Shown: positions 16,541 through 25,803, counted from the first letter of the stretch. The stretch is DNA of 52,978 bases from Chloroflexota bacterium (GCA_024224815.1 JAAENC010000198.1:1-52978); one strand, 5' to 3'. Notes: a model not told the origin generated them from the letters alone. Program-made: numbers and translations.

Positions 16541-17548
16541 ATGTTTCAGATAGAGCCAATACTTTATTTACAATCATTTATCTCTGATTCACTGACATCT
16601 TTTATGAGGGGCATTACGGTGATGGGATATGACCCGTTTTTTATAGGCATAACCATGTTTATTATGTTGGGCATAAGTTTTCGCAGAGGCTTCATTTTGC
16701 TCCAATTGGTGCTTTGGGGAGTGATAGTTAACAATTTTCTAAAGCAGCTCTTTGCGTTGCCCCGTCCGATTTATGCAAATAATCAGGTTCAAAATCTTGG
16801 GTCAAGCAAACTCAACACATCAGAATTCACCAGTATGGGTGCAAAAGGATTCTTTGCGCCTCTGGAACAGCAAGTCGTAAATGCTTTTCGACTTCAAGCT
16901 GATCCAAGTTATGGATTTCCTTCCGGTCATGTCCAAGGGACAACAGTCTTATGGGGAGGTATATCTCTTTTATTCAAAACCAAAATATTCCGATGGCTAA
17001 CACCGGTGGTGATTCTCCTCATGGCGCTGTCAAGAATGTATCTGGGACGACATTTTCTGGCAGATGTTATTGGCGGTGCAGCGCTAGGGGGAATCCTTTT
17101 GTATTTAGCCTATCAACTCAATATCCGGTATGCGCTGCAAGAGCGGTTCTTTGAGCGGGCAAATTTCATACTTTCTGCTAGGCTCCCAACAATTATATTC
17201 CTTTCTTTCATGTTCGTTATCCCTCTATTCCTGGCACTTAACTCTTTAGTAGATGGCGATATAGTTGGGTATCTTGTAGGAATAAACGCTGGGTTTCTGA
17301 TGGTCATGTCAAAAGGCTTGCCTGATGACTCCGGAACAATATTGGTGCGTATTGCCCGAGTGCTTTTAGCAATCTTGTTTTTCTTTGCCATTAGCTTTAT
17401 TGTTAAATTCGTAATTGGCCTGTCCAGTCTTGATGGAGATTTGATATGGATCAAGATACTGGAGACGGCTATTCCAAACTTTATCGCCCTCTGGATTGGC
17501 GTCAATCTTTGTGTGAAGCTTGGGTTATATAAAAGAGAAAAAATATAG
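16541..17548 (+). CDS. PAP2-family membrane phosphatase
   Basis: 335 residues, multi-pass. The three-part phosphatase signature is complete: KQLFALPRP (KX6RP type), YGFPSGHVQ (PSGH) and SRMYLGRHFLADVIGG (SRX5HX3D). These residues form the phosphohistidine active site of lipid and diphosphate phosphatases facing the periplasmic side. The N-terminal half carries four helices; a further four follow the catalytic region. Probable role: dephosphorylation of phosphatidic acid or undecaprenyl diphosphate. Weak AAGGAAATTAT ribosome-binding site. Placed after the lipid-binding SCP2 operon but behind a hairpin, so probably a separate unit. Confidence 0.9.
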   Translation: MFQIEPILYLQSFISDSLTSFMRGITVMGYDPFFIGITMFIMLGISFRRGFILLQLVLWGVIVNNFLKQLFALPRPIYANNQVQNLGSSKLNTSEFTSMGAKGFFAPLEQQVVNAFRLQADPSYGFPSGHVQGTTVLWGGISLLFKTKIFRWLTPVVILLMALSRMYLGRHFLADVIGGAALGGILLYLAYQLNIRYALQERFFERANFILSARLPTIIFLSFMFVIPLFLALNSLVDGDIVGYLVGINAGFLMVMSKGLPDDSGTILVRIARVLLAILFFFAISFIVKFVIGLSSLDGDLIWIKILETAIPNFIALWIGVNLCVKLGLYKREKI

Positions 17549-17591
17549 AACTCTAGGTTATAGAACGAAGTAAATTATGCGAATTCGAATG

Positions 17592-17627
17592 AAAAGAGAG
17601 AGTGCTTTGGGAACACTCTCTCTTTTT
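17592..17627 (+). terminator. Rho-independent terminator after PAP2 gene
   Basis: AAAAGAGAGAGTG and CACTCTCTCTTTTT form a long stem with a nine-base loop and a T run. It separates the PAP2 gene from moaA. Confidence 0.88.
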
Positions 17628-17692
17628 CATTTCATCTACCACTCAGAAAGAGTGGGTATAATCATGCCACTTTATTTTTTTTATGAGGCACT

Positions 17693-18673
17693 ATGGCAAA
17701 AGACCGTTTTGGAAGAAATATCCACTATTTACGTATTAGCTTAACCGACCATTGCAATCTTCGCTGTTTATACTGCATGCCCGAAGATATGACTTTTAGA
17801 CCCAATGCTGAATTAATGCAGGATGACGAAATTCTGACGCTCACCCGTTTATTTGCAACACTGGGATTTGACAAGATCCGCTTAACGGGAGGGGAGCCGA
17901 CCATCCGTAAAAATGTTGTGGATATCGTCCGCGGCATCTCGGAAATCGAGGGGATTCGCTCCGTTTCGATGACGACGAATGGCTTGCTTCTGTCTAAACT
18001 GGCGCAACCCCTGGCTAACGCAGGTCTCGAGCGCGTTAATATCAGCATTGATACCCTCGATGCGGATAAATTCAAGCGTCTGACACGTTGGGGGAAAGTG
18101 GAAGAAGCTATAGAAGGGATAAAGGCTGCTGAAAAAGCCGGTTTAACCCCCATAAAACTAAACGCCGTTGTTGTGACCGGCTATAACGAGGTTGATGTGA
18201 TTCCCTTAGCGGGTTTAACGGTAGAAAACCCGTGGCAAGTCCGCTTTATTGAAATGATGCCATTTGGCGGGGCAACAGAGTTTCAGTTGACCCAAATGGT
18301 CACGGCTGATCAGATACGGGAGCAAGTTGAGGACAGGTTCGGCACGCTGGAAGTTGTCAATGGTGGGAAATTGGATGGGGAAGCACGCCTTTTCCGTTTG
18401 CAGAATGGTATCGGAGATGTCGGGTTCATTTCATCCGTTACCTCGCCTTTCTGCTCATCCTGCACACGGGCGCGGTTGACTGCCGACGGCATCCTGCGTT
18501 TATGTTTATTGCGAGAAAAAGAAATCGATTTACTCACGCCGCTTCGTGCTGGCGCAACAGTTGATGAGTTGCGAAGTCTAATTCTTGACGCTGTGTGGGA
18601 GAAGCCGTGGGGGCATGGGTTAGCCGATGGAAAAATCGCCAAAAACCGTATTATGAGCGAAATTGGAGGCTAA
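17693..18673 (+). CDS. moaA: GTP 3',8-cyclase MoaA (molybdenum cofactor biosynthesis)
   Basis: 326 residues. N-terminal radical-SAM cluster CNLRCLYC holds Cys21, Cys25 and Cys28. LTGGEPTIR and FIEMMPFGG are conserved family motifs. The C-terminal second cluster is SPFCSSCTRARLTADGILRLCL (CX2C...C). The protein ends in the conserved GG pair required for activity in MoaA. It converts GTP to 3',8-cyclo-dihydro-GTP, the first step of molybdopterin synthesis, using S-adenosylmethionine. No other moa or moe genes are in the window. A TATAAT-like box (17657-17662) lies upstream. Confidence 0.96.
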   Translation: MAKDRFGRNIHYLRISLTDHCNLRCLYCMPEDMTFRPNAELMQDDEILTLTRLFATLGFDKIRLTGGEPTIRKNVVDIVRGISEIEGIRSVSMTTNGLLLSKLAQPLANAGLERVNISIDTLDADKFKRLTRWGKVEEAIEGIKAAEKAGLTPIKLNAVVVTGYNEVDVIPLAGLTVENPWQVRFIEMMPFGGATEFQLTQMVTADQIREQVEDRFGTLEVVNGGKLDGEARLFRLQNGIGDVGFISSVTSPFCSSCTRARLTADGILRLCLLREKEIDLLTPLRAGATVDELRSLILDAVWEKPWGHGLADGKIAKNRIMSEIGG

Positions 18674-19393
18674 ATGTTTTCTTCTATAAATGGGATTAAA
18701 GCGATCTTTTTTGATCTGGACGGCACTTTACGACATACTATACCTTCTGTATCTGATACGAACAGAGAAAAAATCGCTGAATGGGGCGTTGAGATTAGCG
18801 ATGAGCAAAATAATGAGATAGGGCGTTGGGAGCATTCTTATTGGGCACGTTCTGCTGAGCTGGAAGCAGATTCTAAGAAATTTGATGGCGATAATGAAGC
18901 CTTTTGGCGAAATTATATGACCAAGCGCCTAAAAAAGATGAATATAGCGCCAGCAGAAATAGAGCGTTTGATACCTTTATTGAACTCTTTTTTTGAAAAA
19001 GAATATACGCCAGAAAATTGGGCGCCGCCAGAGATCTATACGCTTTTGCCCCAACTCCGTGAAGCGGGATATACCCTTGCTGTGCTTTCTAATCGGCGTT
19101 CACCTTTTATGGATATTATGGATGAGCTGTCTCTGACAGAACATTTTGATGCGGTGATGTTCGCGGGCGAAGTTGGCTCGTGGAAACCAAACCCGGCCGT
19201 ATTTACGCCGCTGCTAGAGCGTTTTGAGCTTGCTCCTGAAGAGGTGCTATATATTGGTGATAATTATTATGCCGATGTCGTCGGTTCACGCAAAGCGGGG
19301 CTAGTGCCTGTACTTTATGACCCGCGAGAGCTTTTCCCCGATGCAGATTGTGCGCGGATTACTTCTTTTGATGCTTTGGGTGAGATGTTATAA
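18674..19393 (+). CDS. HAD-superfamily hydrolase
   Basis: 239 residues, starting immediately after the moaA stop, so co-transcribed. Motif I is IFFDLDGTLRHT (residues 11-22), motif II LAVLSNRRS, the motif III lysine lies in GSWKPNPAVF, and motif IV is LYIGDNYYADVVGSRKAG. A helical cap lies between motifs I and II. This is a phosphoglycolate-phosphatase-like HAD with all four motifs. The substrate is unknown; the pairing with moaA does not define one. Confidence 0.88.
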   Translation: MFSSINGIKAIFFDLDGTLRHTIPSVSDTNREKIAEWGVEISDEQNNEIGRWEHSYWARSAELEADSKKFDGDNEAFWRNYMTKRLKKMNIAPAEIERLIPLLNSFFEKEYTPENWAPPEIYTLLPQLREAGYTLAVLSNRRSPFMDIMDELSLTEHFDAVMFAGEVGSWKPNPAVFTPLLERFELAPEEVLYIGDNYYADVVGSRKAGLVPVLYDPRELFPDADCARITSFDALGEML

Positions 19394-19434
19394 GAGAGTA
19401 CTATTTTCTAAAAGGACCAGGAGGAATTGCAACG

Positions 19435-20193
19435 ATGTTTCAACCACAAAATAAATTTGAGAAATCACTTGTAAAAGCTACACAATCGCCCGCACATCGG
19501 CCACAATTTTATAAAGATTTTGTAGAAGCAACAATATTTGTAATTGAATACAGCCAATTACCTACAAAATCAGCAAAAATTACATTAGAAAAAGGGAGGG
19601 TGTTGCAGTTACAACATGTTGAATTTAACGGCAAATCATATATTCCAATATTTTCTTCTGTAAGCCAACTACAAGCATTTATTAAATCTGAAGTTGGGTA
19701 TTTGGGAATGAAAGTTCTAGATTTTTTAGAAATAATAAAAGGCGCAGAATTGTTCCTAAATCCTGGGGCAGACTATAGCAAAGAATTCACGAAAGAAGAA
19801 ATAGAAAATATCTTAAATGGCTCAATATGGAAACCATCCGAGCATTTTGTTGTAAAGCAAGACACTCAAATACTTATCGGGCAACCAAAAAACTATCCAA
19901 CCCAATTAGTCGAAGAATTGATAAAGTTATTTCAAAAAGATAAAAATGTAGAACGGGCTTATATCGCACATTATCATAACCCTGAAGAAAATGATCCACC
20001 TCATACGCTAGTTGGAATTGCCGTAAAAAAATATTCAGAACAGACTTTTGCTCAAGCAGGCATAGTAGTAACAAATGTTGAAGTTCCTGATCCTCCAGTT
20101 GATTTTATTAGAGTCCAAAGCTCAGGAGGCTTGTCCGATTATTTCAATAAAAGCAAGCCTTTTTATAAACGAAAGAAATTTGGCTTCTTTTGA
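19435..20193 (+). CDS. SseB-family protein (enhanced serine sensitivity protein-like)
   Basis: 252 residues. The N-terminal half (FEKSLVKATQSPAHRPQFYKDFVEATIFVI, then YIPIFSSVSQLQAFI, then FLEIIKGAELFLNPGADYSKEF) matches SseB N-terminal domains. The C-terminal half (VEELIKLFQKDKNVERAYIAH) matches the SseB C-terminal domain. Cytoplasmic; molecular function unknown in the family. Its codons are more AT-rich than neighbours such as moaA, hinting at transfer. A GGAGGAATT ribosome-binding site precedes the ATG. Confidence 0.75.
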   Translation: MFQPQNKFEKSLVKATQSPAHRPQFYKDFVEATIFVIEYSQLPTKSAKITLEKGRVLQLQHVEFNGKSYIPIFSSVSQLQAFIKSEVGYLGMKVLDFLEIIKGAELFLNPGADYSKEFTKEEIENILNGSIWKPSEHFVVKQDTQILIGQPKNYPTQLVEELIKLFQKDKNVERAYIAHYHNPEENDPPHTLVGIAVKKYSEQTFAQAGIVVTNVEVPDPPVDFIRVQSSGGLSDYFNKSKPFYKRKKFGFF

Positions 20194-20214
20194 TGAAACA
20201 CCAACCCTATGTAA

Positions 20215-20246
20215 GAAAAAAGCACCCTCGTAAAAGGGTGCTTTTT
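20215..20246. terminator. Bidirectional terminator between SseB-like and aminotransferase genes
   Basis: AAAAAAGCACCC and GGGTGCTTTTT form a strong stem with A and T tracts on either side. The gene on the left reads rightward and the one on the right reads leftward, so one hairpin can end both. Confidence 0.88.
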
Positions 20247-20270
20247 CTATTTACTGTTTCACTTTCTATC

Positions 20271-21497
20271 TCACTTCACATAAATCTCTTCTTTCAACAT
20301 CTGTCCTAAGCGAGCAATCCCTTCGCGGATCGTATCGGGGTCAGAGAAAGAGAAATTCAGGCGCATGGTGTTTTCGCCGCCGCCATCCGGGTGAAAAACA
20401 CCGCCGGGGACATAAGCCACGCTTTTCTTGACCGCTTTTTCCAGCAAGACTGCTGCATCCAAACCTTTGGGGAGGGTCACGAAGAGGAACATGCCGCCTT
20501 CGGGATGCGTCCATTTTACTTCTGGCGGGAAAAGTTCATCCATCGCTTCGAGCATCGCATCGCGGCGTTCTTTGTAGGTTGCGCGGATAATTTCGACATG
20601 TTTATCAAGGAAATTATTCTTGCCAACTTCGTAAACAGCCATCTGATTAAAGCTGGATGTATGTAAATCTGCGCCTTGTTTGGCTTGCACCATTCTGCGC
20701 ATAACGCTCTCTGGTCCAATGGCCCAAGCGATACGCAGACCGGGAGCAAGTAATTTTGAGAAGGTACTCAAATAGATCACATTTCCGTCGTAGTTATTCC
20801 CCGTTTCTCCACGAAATTGGCTATCAACAACGGCAACGGGAGGTAGATGTTCCCCTTCAAAGCGGATTTGCCCGTAGGGGTCATCTTCGATGATCGGCGT
20901 GCCGTATTGATCGGCTAATTTAACCAGTTCCTGACGACGTTTCAGGCTCAATGTCACGCCACTCGGATTTTGGAAATTTGGCAAAACATAAATGAATTTT
21001 GCGCCTTTACGCAGGGCTTTTTCCAGCTCTGATGTGATCATCCCTTCTTCGTCCATCGGGATGGGGATATATTCTGCGCCGTAGGCATCCCAGGCTTGTA
21101 ATGCGCCAAGATAGGAGGGGGTTTCTACGATGATGCGGTCGCCGCGATTAACAAAAAGGCGACCGATCAGATCCAGTGCTTGCTGTGAACCTGAAGTAAT
21201 GGATATATTTGCGGGATTCACATTTAATCCGAATCGTGCCGAGCGCTCAGCTATCATTTCCCGCAAGGGAAGGTAGCCTTCGGTTGTGCCATATTGCAAT
21301 GCTCTTTCGGGGTTTTCTTCGAGCACCTTATAAGCGGCTTCTTGAAATTCTTTTACAGGGAAAACTTTGGGTGCGGGTAGTCCGCCTGCAAGTGAAATGA
21401 TCTCAGGTTGTTGGGTCAATTTTAGAATTTCACGAATAGCAGAGCTTTTCATTGCCTGTGTTCGATAGGCGTAGCGATATTCCCAGGGTGTTTCCAT
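20271..21497 (-). CDS. PLP-dependent class I/II aminotransferase (LysN/2-aminoadipate type)
   Basis: 408 residues. The opening YAYRTQAMKSSAIREILKLTQQPEIISLAGGLPAP is typical of LysN or 2-aminoadipate aminotransferases (fold type I). Later motifs: TSGSQQALDLIGRLF, YVLPNFQNPSGVT (Asn contacting PLP), EDDPYG (Asp/Tyr) and YLSTFSKLLAPGLRIAW with the PLP lysine. The N-terminal DNA-binding domain of MocR regulators is absent. It probably transfers amino groups between glutamate/2-oxoglutarate and an aromatic, branched or aminoadipate substrate. It follows a terminator, so it is its own unit. Confidence 0.9.
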   Translation of the reverse strand: METPWEYRYAYRTQAMKSSAIREILKLTQQPEIISLAGGLPAPKVFPVKEFQEAAYKVLEENPERALQYGTTEGYLPLREMIAERSARFGLNVNPANISITSGSQQALDLIGRLFVNRGDRIIVETPSYLGALQAWDAYGAEYIPIPMDEEGMITSELEKALRKGAKFIYVLPNFQNPSGVTLSLKRRQELVKLADQYGTPIIEDDPYGQIRFEGEHLPPVAVVDSQFRGETGNNYDGNVIYLSTFSKLLAPGLRIAWAIGPESVMRRMVQAKQGADLHTSSFNQMAVYEVGKNNFLDKHVEIIRATYKERRDAMLEAMDELFPPEVKWTHPEGGMFLFVTLPKGLDAAVLLEKAVKKSVAYVPGGVFHPDGGGENTMRLNFSFSDPDTIREGIARLGQMLKEEIYVK

Positions 21498-21524
21498 TGA
21501 ATCTCCTTTTTAGAGGGTAGAAAG

Positions 21525-21566
21525 AAAAAGACCTGATAGGTTGATAGAAACCGACCAGGTCTTTTT
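21525..21566. terminator. Terminator hairpin upstream of the aminotransferase gene
   Basis: AAAAAGACCTG and CAGGTCTTTTT form a perfect 11-bp outer stem with an internal pair (AGG..ACC). It has A and T tracts on both sides and can end leftward transcription from the 21849-23034 genes. Confidence 0.75.
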
Positions 21567-21577
21567 AAAATTTTAGA

Positions 21578-21592
21578 GAGTGCGTCGCACTT
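21578..21592. repeat. Small palindrome of the GTGCGTCGCAC type
   Basis: GAGTGCGTCGCACTT contains the palindrome GTGC-GTC-GCAC. Very similar words occur at 37432-37446 and 37513-37527, with a half at 39114-39123, always between genes. This looks like a second, shorter repeat family. Confidence 0.5.
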
Positions 21593-21679
21593 CAGATAAA
21601 GTCCTAATAAAACGGCCAAATAAGTTCATAACTCCATTATAACAGTCTGTAATTATTTTTTAGTAATTCCTGAAGCTGA

Positions 21680-21825
21680 CAGAGTGCCTAAACCACAAGA
21701 TATAAATGATTTTGCGAGCGAAGCTTGCGAAGCGAAGCAATCTCGTTTTTAGATGGGAGATTGCTTCGACGGTAAAGCTGTCTCGCAAAGACACTCCTTT
21801 TATGATTTTGAGTTTAGGCACTCCC
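21680..21825. repeat. Dispersed palindromic MITE-like element, copy B, with flanking direct repeat
   Basis: Ends AGTGCCTAAAC (21683-21693) and GTTTAGGCACT (21812-21822) are exact inverted repeats. A central perfect stem is CGAAGCAATCTC (21733-21744) with GAGATTGCTTCG (21757-21768). The direct repeat GAAGCTGA lies just outside each end (21672-21679 and 21826-21833) and may be a target-site duplication. This is the best preserved copy and fills much of the gap between 21498 and 21848. Confidence 0.75.
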
Positions 21826-21848
21826 GAAGCTGATAAAGGTCAAAGAAA

Positions 21849-22286
21849 TTATTTCACTGTCACCCACACGCCGACGAATACCAGTAGCAAGCCCAATGCA
21901 CGGGTGCTATCGAAAGAGCGGGGATGCGCGCCAAATAATCCGTAATGATCCAAAATAACGCTAACGAGTAATTGTCCGGCAACGATCAATACTACAGCCG
22001 GGGCAACGCCAACGCGCGGAACCATGAAACTCATCGCGGCGATGACGGCTAATCCCAACACGCCTGCGCCCAGTGCATACCAAGGGACTTCTCGCCAGCG
22101 AGATAAATTTCTGCCTCCATAAAAAAGAAGGGGGATTAACGCCGCTATTGTTCCGCCGAGATGGATATAAAAGACGCTTTCCAGCGTGCCAATTTTTTCG
22201 CTCATCAAGCTGGCTAGCGGCCCCTGTAAACCAACCGCAACACCACCGAGCAAACCAAAAAGAATGACGAAGCCTAAGACGCCCAT
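21849..22286 (-). CDS. DMT-family transporter of the YdcZ/DUF606 type
   Basis: 145 residues from the second in-frame ATG (MGVLGFVILFG). A longer start at 22307 would overlap the pentapeptide gene by 20 bp; neither has a clear ribosome-binding site. The fold is five hydrophobic segments with the YdcZ pattern FGLLGGVAVGLQGPLASLMSEKIGTLESVFYIHLGGT and a late LIVAGQLLVSVILDHYGLFG. Inner membrane, transport substrate unknown. It begins 1 bp after the pentapeptide gene ends, so the two are probably co-transcribed. Confidence 0.82.
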   Translation of the reverse strand: MGVLGFVILFGLLGGVAVGLQGPLASLMSEKIGTLESVFYIHLGGTIAALIPLLFYGGRNLSRWREVPWYALGAGVLGLAVIAAMSFMVPRVGVAPAVVLIVAGQLLVSVILDHYGLFGAHPRSFDSTRALGLLLVFVGVWVTVK

Positions 22287-22287
22287 G

Positions 22288-23034
22288 CTACTCGTGAACT
22301 GTGCCATCGGGCATAATTGCGCCCGTCATTTTTGCATCAAAAAGGATCGCGTTACGTAAATCGGCCCCTTCTAAATTTGCTTTCTCCAAATTTGCATTTT
22401 GCAAAACAGCTCCCTGCAAATTAGCCCCTTTCAAGTTGGCTCCCTGCAAATTTGCATCTCGCAAGTCAGAATCTTGCAAGCTCGCATCTTCCAGAGAGGC
22501 TTCACTTAGCTTTGCATGCCGCAAATCTACTGTCAAGAATTTTGCATCTTTCAGCTCAGCTTTTTCTAAATTTGCTTCTTTCATATTTGCTCTGTCAAAT
22601 TCTACTAATTTTAAATTAGCCCCAGATAAATTTGCTTTCTCAAAAATAGTTTTCTTGCAATTCGCATTTTCAAGGTTAGCCCCGCTAAGATCAGCTTCTA
22701 AAAAAATCGCGTCCTTTAGTCTTATATTTTTCATCGTGCTGTTTTTGAAATTGGCTCTATAACAATCAGCTCGATTTAGTTTTGCCCAGCTTAGGTTCGC
22801 TCCTTCAAAGATAGCCTCTTTCATGCGCGATTCTCTGAGCATGGCGCGTTCTAAAAGAGCCCCTTTCAGAGTAGCTTTTTCTAAATTTGCGCCATTCATT
22901 TGGGCATCTGTCAGGTTAGCACCTTCAAGCCTAACCCCACTCAAATTTAGCCCGCTTAAATTTGCTTCAACCAACCACAAAGGTCCCGGGCGGTTCAACA
23001 GATCATAAAGTTGATGTTTAAGAAATTGAGTCAT
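22288..23034 (-). CDS. Pentapeptide-repeat protein
   Basis: 248 residues built almost wholly of A(D/N)LxxA pentapeptide repeats (ANLSGLNLSGVRLEGANLTDA and similar, residues about 23-240), which fold into a right-handed square beta-helix. A short N-terminal helix (FLKHQLYDLLNRPG) precedes it. No extra domain, no signal peptide. Pentapeptide proteins can mimic DNA (Qnr/MfpA type) or serve other binding roles; the repeats alone do not tell which. Confidence 0.92.
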   Translation of the reverse strand: MTQFLKHQLYDLLNRPGPLWLVEANLSGLNLSGVRLEGANLTDAQMNGANLEKATLKGALLERAMLRESRMKEAIFEGANLSWAKLNRADCYRANFKNSTMKNIRLKDAIFLEADLSGANLENANCKKTIFEKANLSGANLKLVEFDRANMKEANLEKAELKDAKFLTVDLRHAKLSEASLEDASLQDSDLRDANLQGANLKGANLQGAVLQNANLEKANLEGADLRNAILFDAKMTGAIMPDGTVHE

Positions 23035-23173
23035 TATTTACTCCTTCTTTTCAAGACAGATTGAAATTATAACGCCAAATGGGATGAAACCCTGCCAAAT
23101 ATCTGTATTTGGAATCTAGTGACAGATGTAATTTGGGCTTAGTCCGAGTACGAAAGTTCTGTCTCTGAAAAAC

Positions 23174-24754
23174 CTACTCCACAACCTTCCCATCGCCGCC
23201 GCGGCGGCTATCGCCAACAGCGACCCAATTTCCATTTTCTAGTGCCGTGGCATGCGTGCCGCCAAAGTACATATTCAGGTTTTGCCAGCGATTTACGGTA
23301 TAGCCCAACTTTTCCATTTCCACTGCCCGTTTTTCAGAAATACCACCCTCCAACTGCAAAATCCCCGCTCCAAAATGGATGCGCGGATTAAGCACTGCTT
23401 CTTTGAGTGGCATCTTAAAATCGATCACATTACTCACGGCCTGCAAAATCGCCGAGCGCAAACGGCTCGAGCCGCCGCTCCCCAGCACCATTTGCGGCGC
23501 ACCATCTTTCAGCAAAATCGTGGGCGACATCATCGTATTTAAACGCGTGCCAGGCGCCAATTTATGAAATCCTTGCGGGTGCAAATCGGCTTCACCAAGC
23601 ATATTATTCATGCAAATCCCTGTGCCGTCTACGACGTAGCCAGCACTCTCGCCAGCAGTTGTCGTTACGCCCACAAAATTCCCCGCTGCATCCACAACGC
23701 TGATATGCGTGGTATGGTCGGGGCCTTTGGGGTAAAGCGGTTCTGTGGGAGGTTTTGCCCCTAGCAGAATCTCATTTAATTTCTTTTGATATAAGCCCAG
23801 ATGTTTCTCGTTTAAGAATCTTTCGACACGCTCTTGGCTCGAACTTGCCTCCGCATCCCAGACAGGGCGGGCGATATTTGTCAGACGCATTGCCTCTGCC
23901 AATACGCAGATATGGTCCACGCCGAGATGTTCTAGTTTTGCTAAATTAACAGATTCCAGTAATTTGAGCGTAAAAGCGATCAATGCACCACCCGTGGAGG
24001 GCATGGCAGGGAAGAGTAATTCTACATCCCGGTAGGAGATGCGCAGCGGCTCAAGATTCCGCACCTGATAATTTTCCAGATCACTTTGGGTGATGAGTCC
24101 ACCGTGAGATTTTTGATCCCGGATAATAGCTTGGGCAATGGAACCACGTGAAAAGGAGAGCGATCCCTCTTCTGCTAATTGGGCGAGATTCTCTGCCAGC
24201 TTGGGGAATCTGTTTTTCTCGCCAGCGAGCCAAGCTGATCCATCCCGCTTTTTATACATAGCGTTAATTTCGGGAGTATCTTCGTAGATCGGGGTCAGAA
24301 AATCGAGCACATATTCCTGCGAGGGGGAAAGCACAACACCCTCGCGCGCCATGCGGATAGCTGGCTCGAGGAGGGTCTTAAATGGGAGCGTGCCATGATC
24401 TTTGGCGAGGGCGCAAAGCCCCGCGACGATGCCCGGCACAGCGGTGCTGGCGCGCCCGATATAGAGCGAATCCTGGGCGGGGCCATAATCGGATTGAACT
24501 TCGTGAAAATCCATTTCTGGGGAGGTTTTGCCGGAGGGCATATCGACAAAAAAGTCGTAAACTTCGGCTTTATCTTCTTTGATATCGCCAACAATGGCGA
24601 TGCCGCCCCCGCCAATACTGGTCATGACCGATTCGGCGACAAAGGAGGCAAAAACAGCGGCGATGGCTGCGTCTGCGGCGTTGCCGCCTTTGGCTAAAAT
24701 CTCTTCTCCGGCTGCGACGGTTTGTGCGTCTCCGCCTGCAATGACACCTTTCAT
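23174..24754 (-). CDS. ggt: Gamma-glutamyltransferase-family Ntn hydrolase
   Basis: 526 residues from the ATG at 24754, which has AGGAGA six bases upstream; an ATG at 24772 would add six residues. The protein begins VIAGGDAQTVAAGEEILAKGGNAADAAIA, typical of the large subunit. The self-cleavage and nucleophile threonine lies in DHTTHISVVDAAGN. The family glycine loop is GSGGSSRLRSAI, and GGISEKRAVEMEKLGYTV is conserved. No signal peptide is seen, unlike periplasmic GGTs, so this is probably a cytoplasmic member. It would transfer or hydrolyse gamma-glutamyl groups, for example of glutathione-like thiols. Confidence 0.9.
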   Translation of the reverse strand: MKGVIAGGDAQTVAAGEEILAKGGNAADAAIAAVFASFVAESVMTSIGGGGIAIVGDIKEDKAEVYDFFVDMPSGKTSPEMDFHEVQSDYGPAQDSLYIGRASTAVPGIVAGLCALAKDHGTLPFKTLLEPAIRMAREGVVLSPSQEYVLDFLTPIYEDTPEINAMYKKRDGSAWLAGEKNRFPKLAENLAQLAEEGSLSFSRGSIAQAIIRDQKSHGGLITQSDLENYQVRNLEPLRISYRDVELLFPAMPSTGGALIAFTLKLLESVNLAKLEHLGVDHICVLAEAMRLTNIARPVWDAEASSSQERVERFLNEKHLGLYQKKLNEILLGAKPPTEPLYPKGPDHTTHISVVDAAGNFVGVTTTAGESAGYVVDGTGICMNNMLGEADLHPQGFHKLAPGTRLNTMMSPTILLKDGAPQMVLGSGGSSRLRSAILQAVSNVIDFKMPLKEAVLNPRIHFGAGILQLEGGISEKRAVEMEKLGYTVNRWQNLNMYFGGTHATALENGNWVAVGDSRRGGDGKVVE

Positions 24755-24844
24755 AAAAACTCTCCTACGCATTTAAGATTGGCATAGTATACCTCCAGAG
24801 AAGAAGGCGTATAATAAAAGGAATGCAAAAAAAATGGAGACCCC

Positions 24845-25795
24845 ATGAAATCACTCTGGCTTGAAAACAAAAAACTTTCTTATAAAGAAAATCATCCCAA
24901 ACCTGCCCAAGCGGACGAGGCATTAATCCGTGTGCGCTTGGCGGGGATTTGTGGCACAGACCTTGAAATGGTGAAGGGTTATTATCCCTTCACGGGCGTG
25001 CCCGGACATGAATTTGTCGGTAAAGTGGTTGAATGTGCTGATAAAAGCTGGGTCGGTAAACGCGTGGCAGGTGAAATTAATATCACTTGTGGGAATTGCG
25101 AGCAATGTATAAATGGACGCTCGACTCATTGCGAAGAGCGGACAACGCTCGGCATCCATAATCGGGATGGGATATTTGCCGAATACGTCACGCTCCCGAC
25201 TCAAAACTTGGTAGCTCTTCCCGATTCTGTATCTGACGAAAAGGCCATTTTCACCGAATTGGTCGCCGCCGCGCTGGAAATTGCCCAAGAAGTTCATATC
25301 CGCCCAACGGATCGGGTGCTCGTGATTGGTGCAGGAAGATTTGGTCAGTTAATCGCGCAAGTTTTACAGCTCACAGGCGCAGATCTGCGCGTGGTAGCGC
25401 GACACCCCATTCAGCAGAAATTGCTGACGGAGCGCGGCATTCGTTTAATTGACGAAGCAGATGTTATTCCTTGGCGCTGGGATGTGGTAGTAGATGTAAC
25501 GGGATCGGCATCCGGTTTTTCTTTAGCGAGGCAAGCCATTCGTCCCCGCGGGACGCTGGTGATGAAATCCACGTATAAGGGTGATATGCAGGTCAATTTC
25601 TCTTCGCTGGTCGTGGATGAGATCAATATCGTCGGCTCACGTTGTGGTCCCTTTGCGCCAGCCATCCGTTTACTGGAAAATAATTTGGTTAATCCACTTG
25701 GGATGATCGCAGCGGAGTATCCAATTGAGCAAGGATTAGAAGCCTTCGAAAAGGCAAGTGAACGTGGTATGCTGAAAGTTTTGTTACGCCCATAG
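24845..25795 (+). CDS. Zinc-dependent alcohol/polyol dehydrogenase (MDR family)
   Basis: 316 residues. GICGTDLEMVKGYYPFTGVPGHEFVGKV holds the catalytic zinc ligands (Cys, His-Glu). CGNCEQCINGRSTHC provides the four structural-zinc cysteines. VLVIGAGRFGQLIAQV is the Rossmann glycine motif. The protein is shorter than the usual 340-350 residues, mainly because loops are trimmed. It probably oxidises a secondary alcohol or sugar with NAD(P). A methyltransferase gene follows by 8 bp on the same strand. Confidence 0.88.
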   Translation: MKSLWLENKKLSYKENHPKPAQADEALIRVRLAGICGTDLEMVKGYYPFTGVPGHEFVGKVVECADKSWVGKRVAGEINITCGNCEQCINGRSTHCEERTTLGIHNRDGIFAEYVTLPTQNLVALPDSVSDEKAIFTELVAAALEIAQEVHIRPTDRVLVIGAGRFGQLIAQVLQLTGADLRVVARHPIQQKLLTERGIRLIDEADVIPWRWDVVVDVTGSASGFSLARQAIRPRGTLVMKSTYKGDMQVNFSSLVVDEINIVGSRCGPFAPAIRLLENNLVNPLGMIAAEYPIEQGLEAFEKASERGMLKVLLRP

Positions 25796-25803
25796 GAGCT
25801 TTT

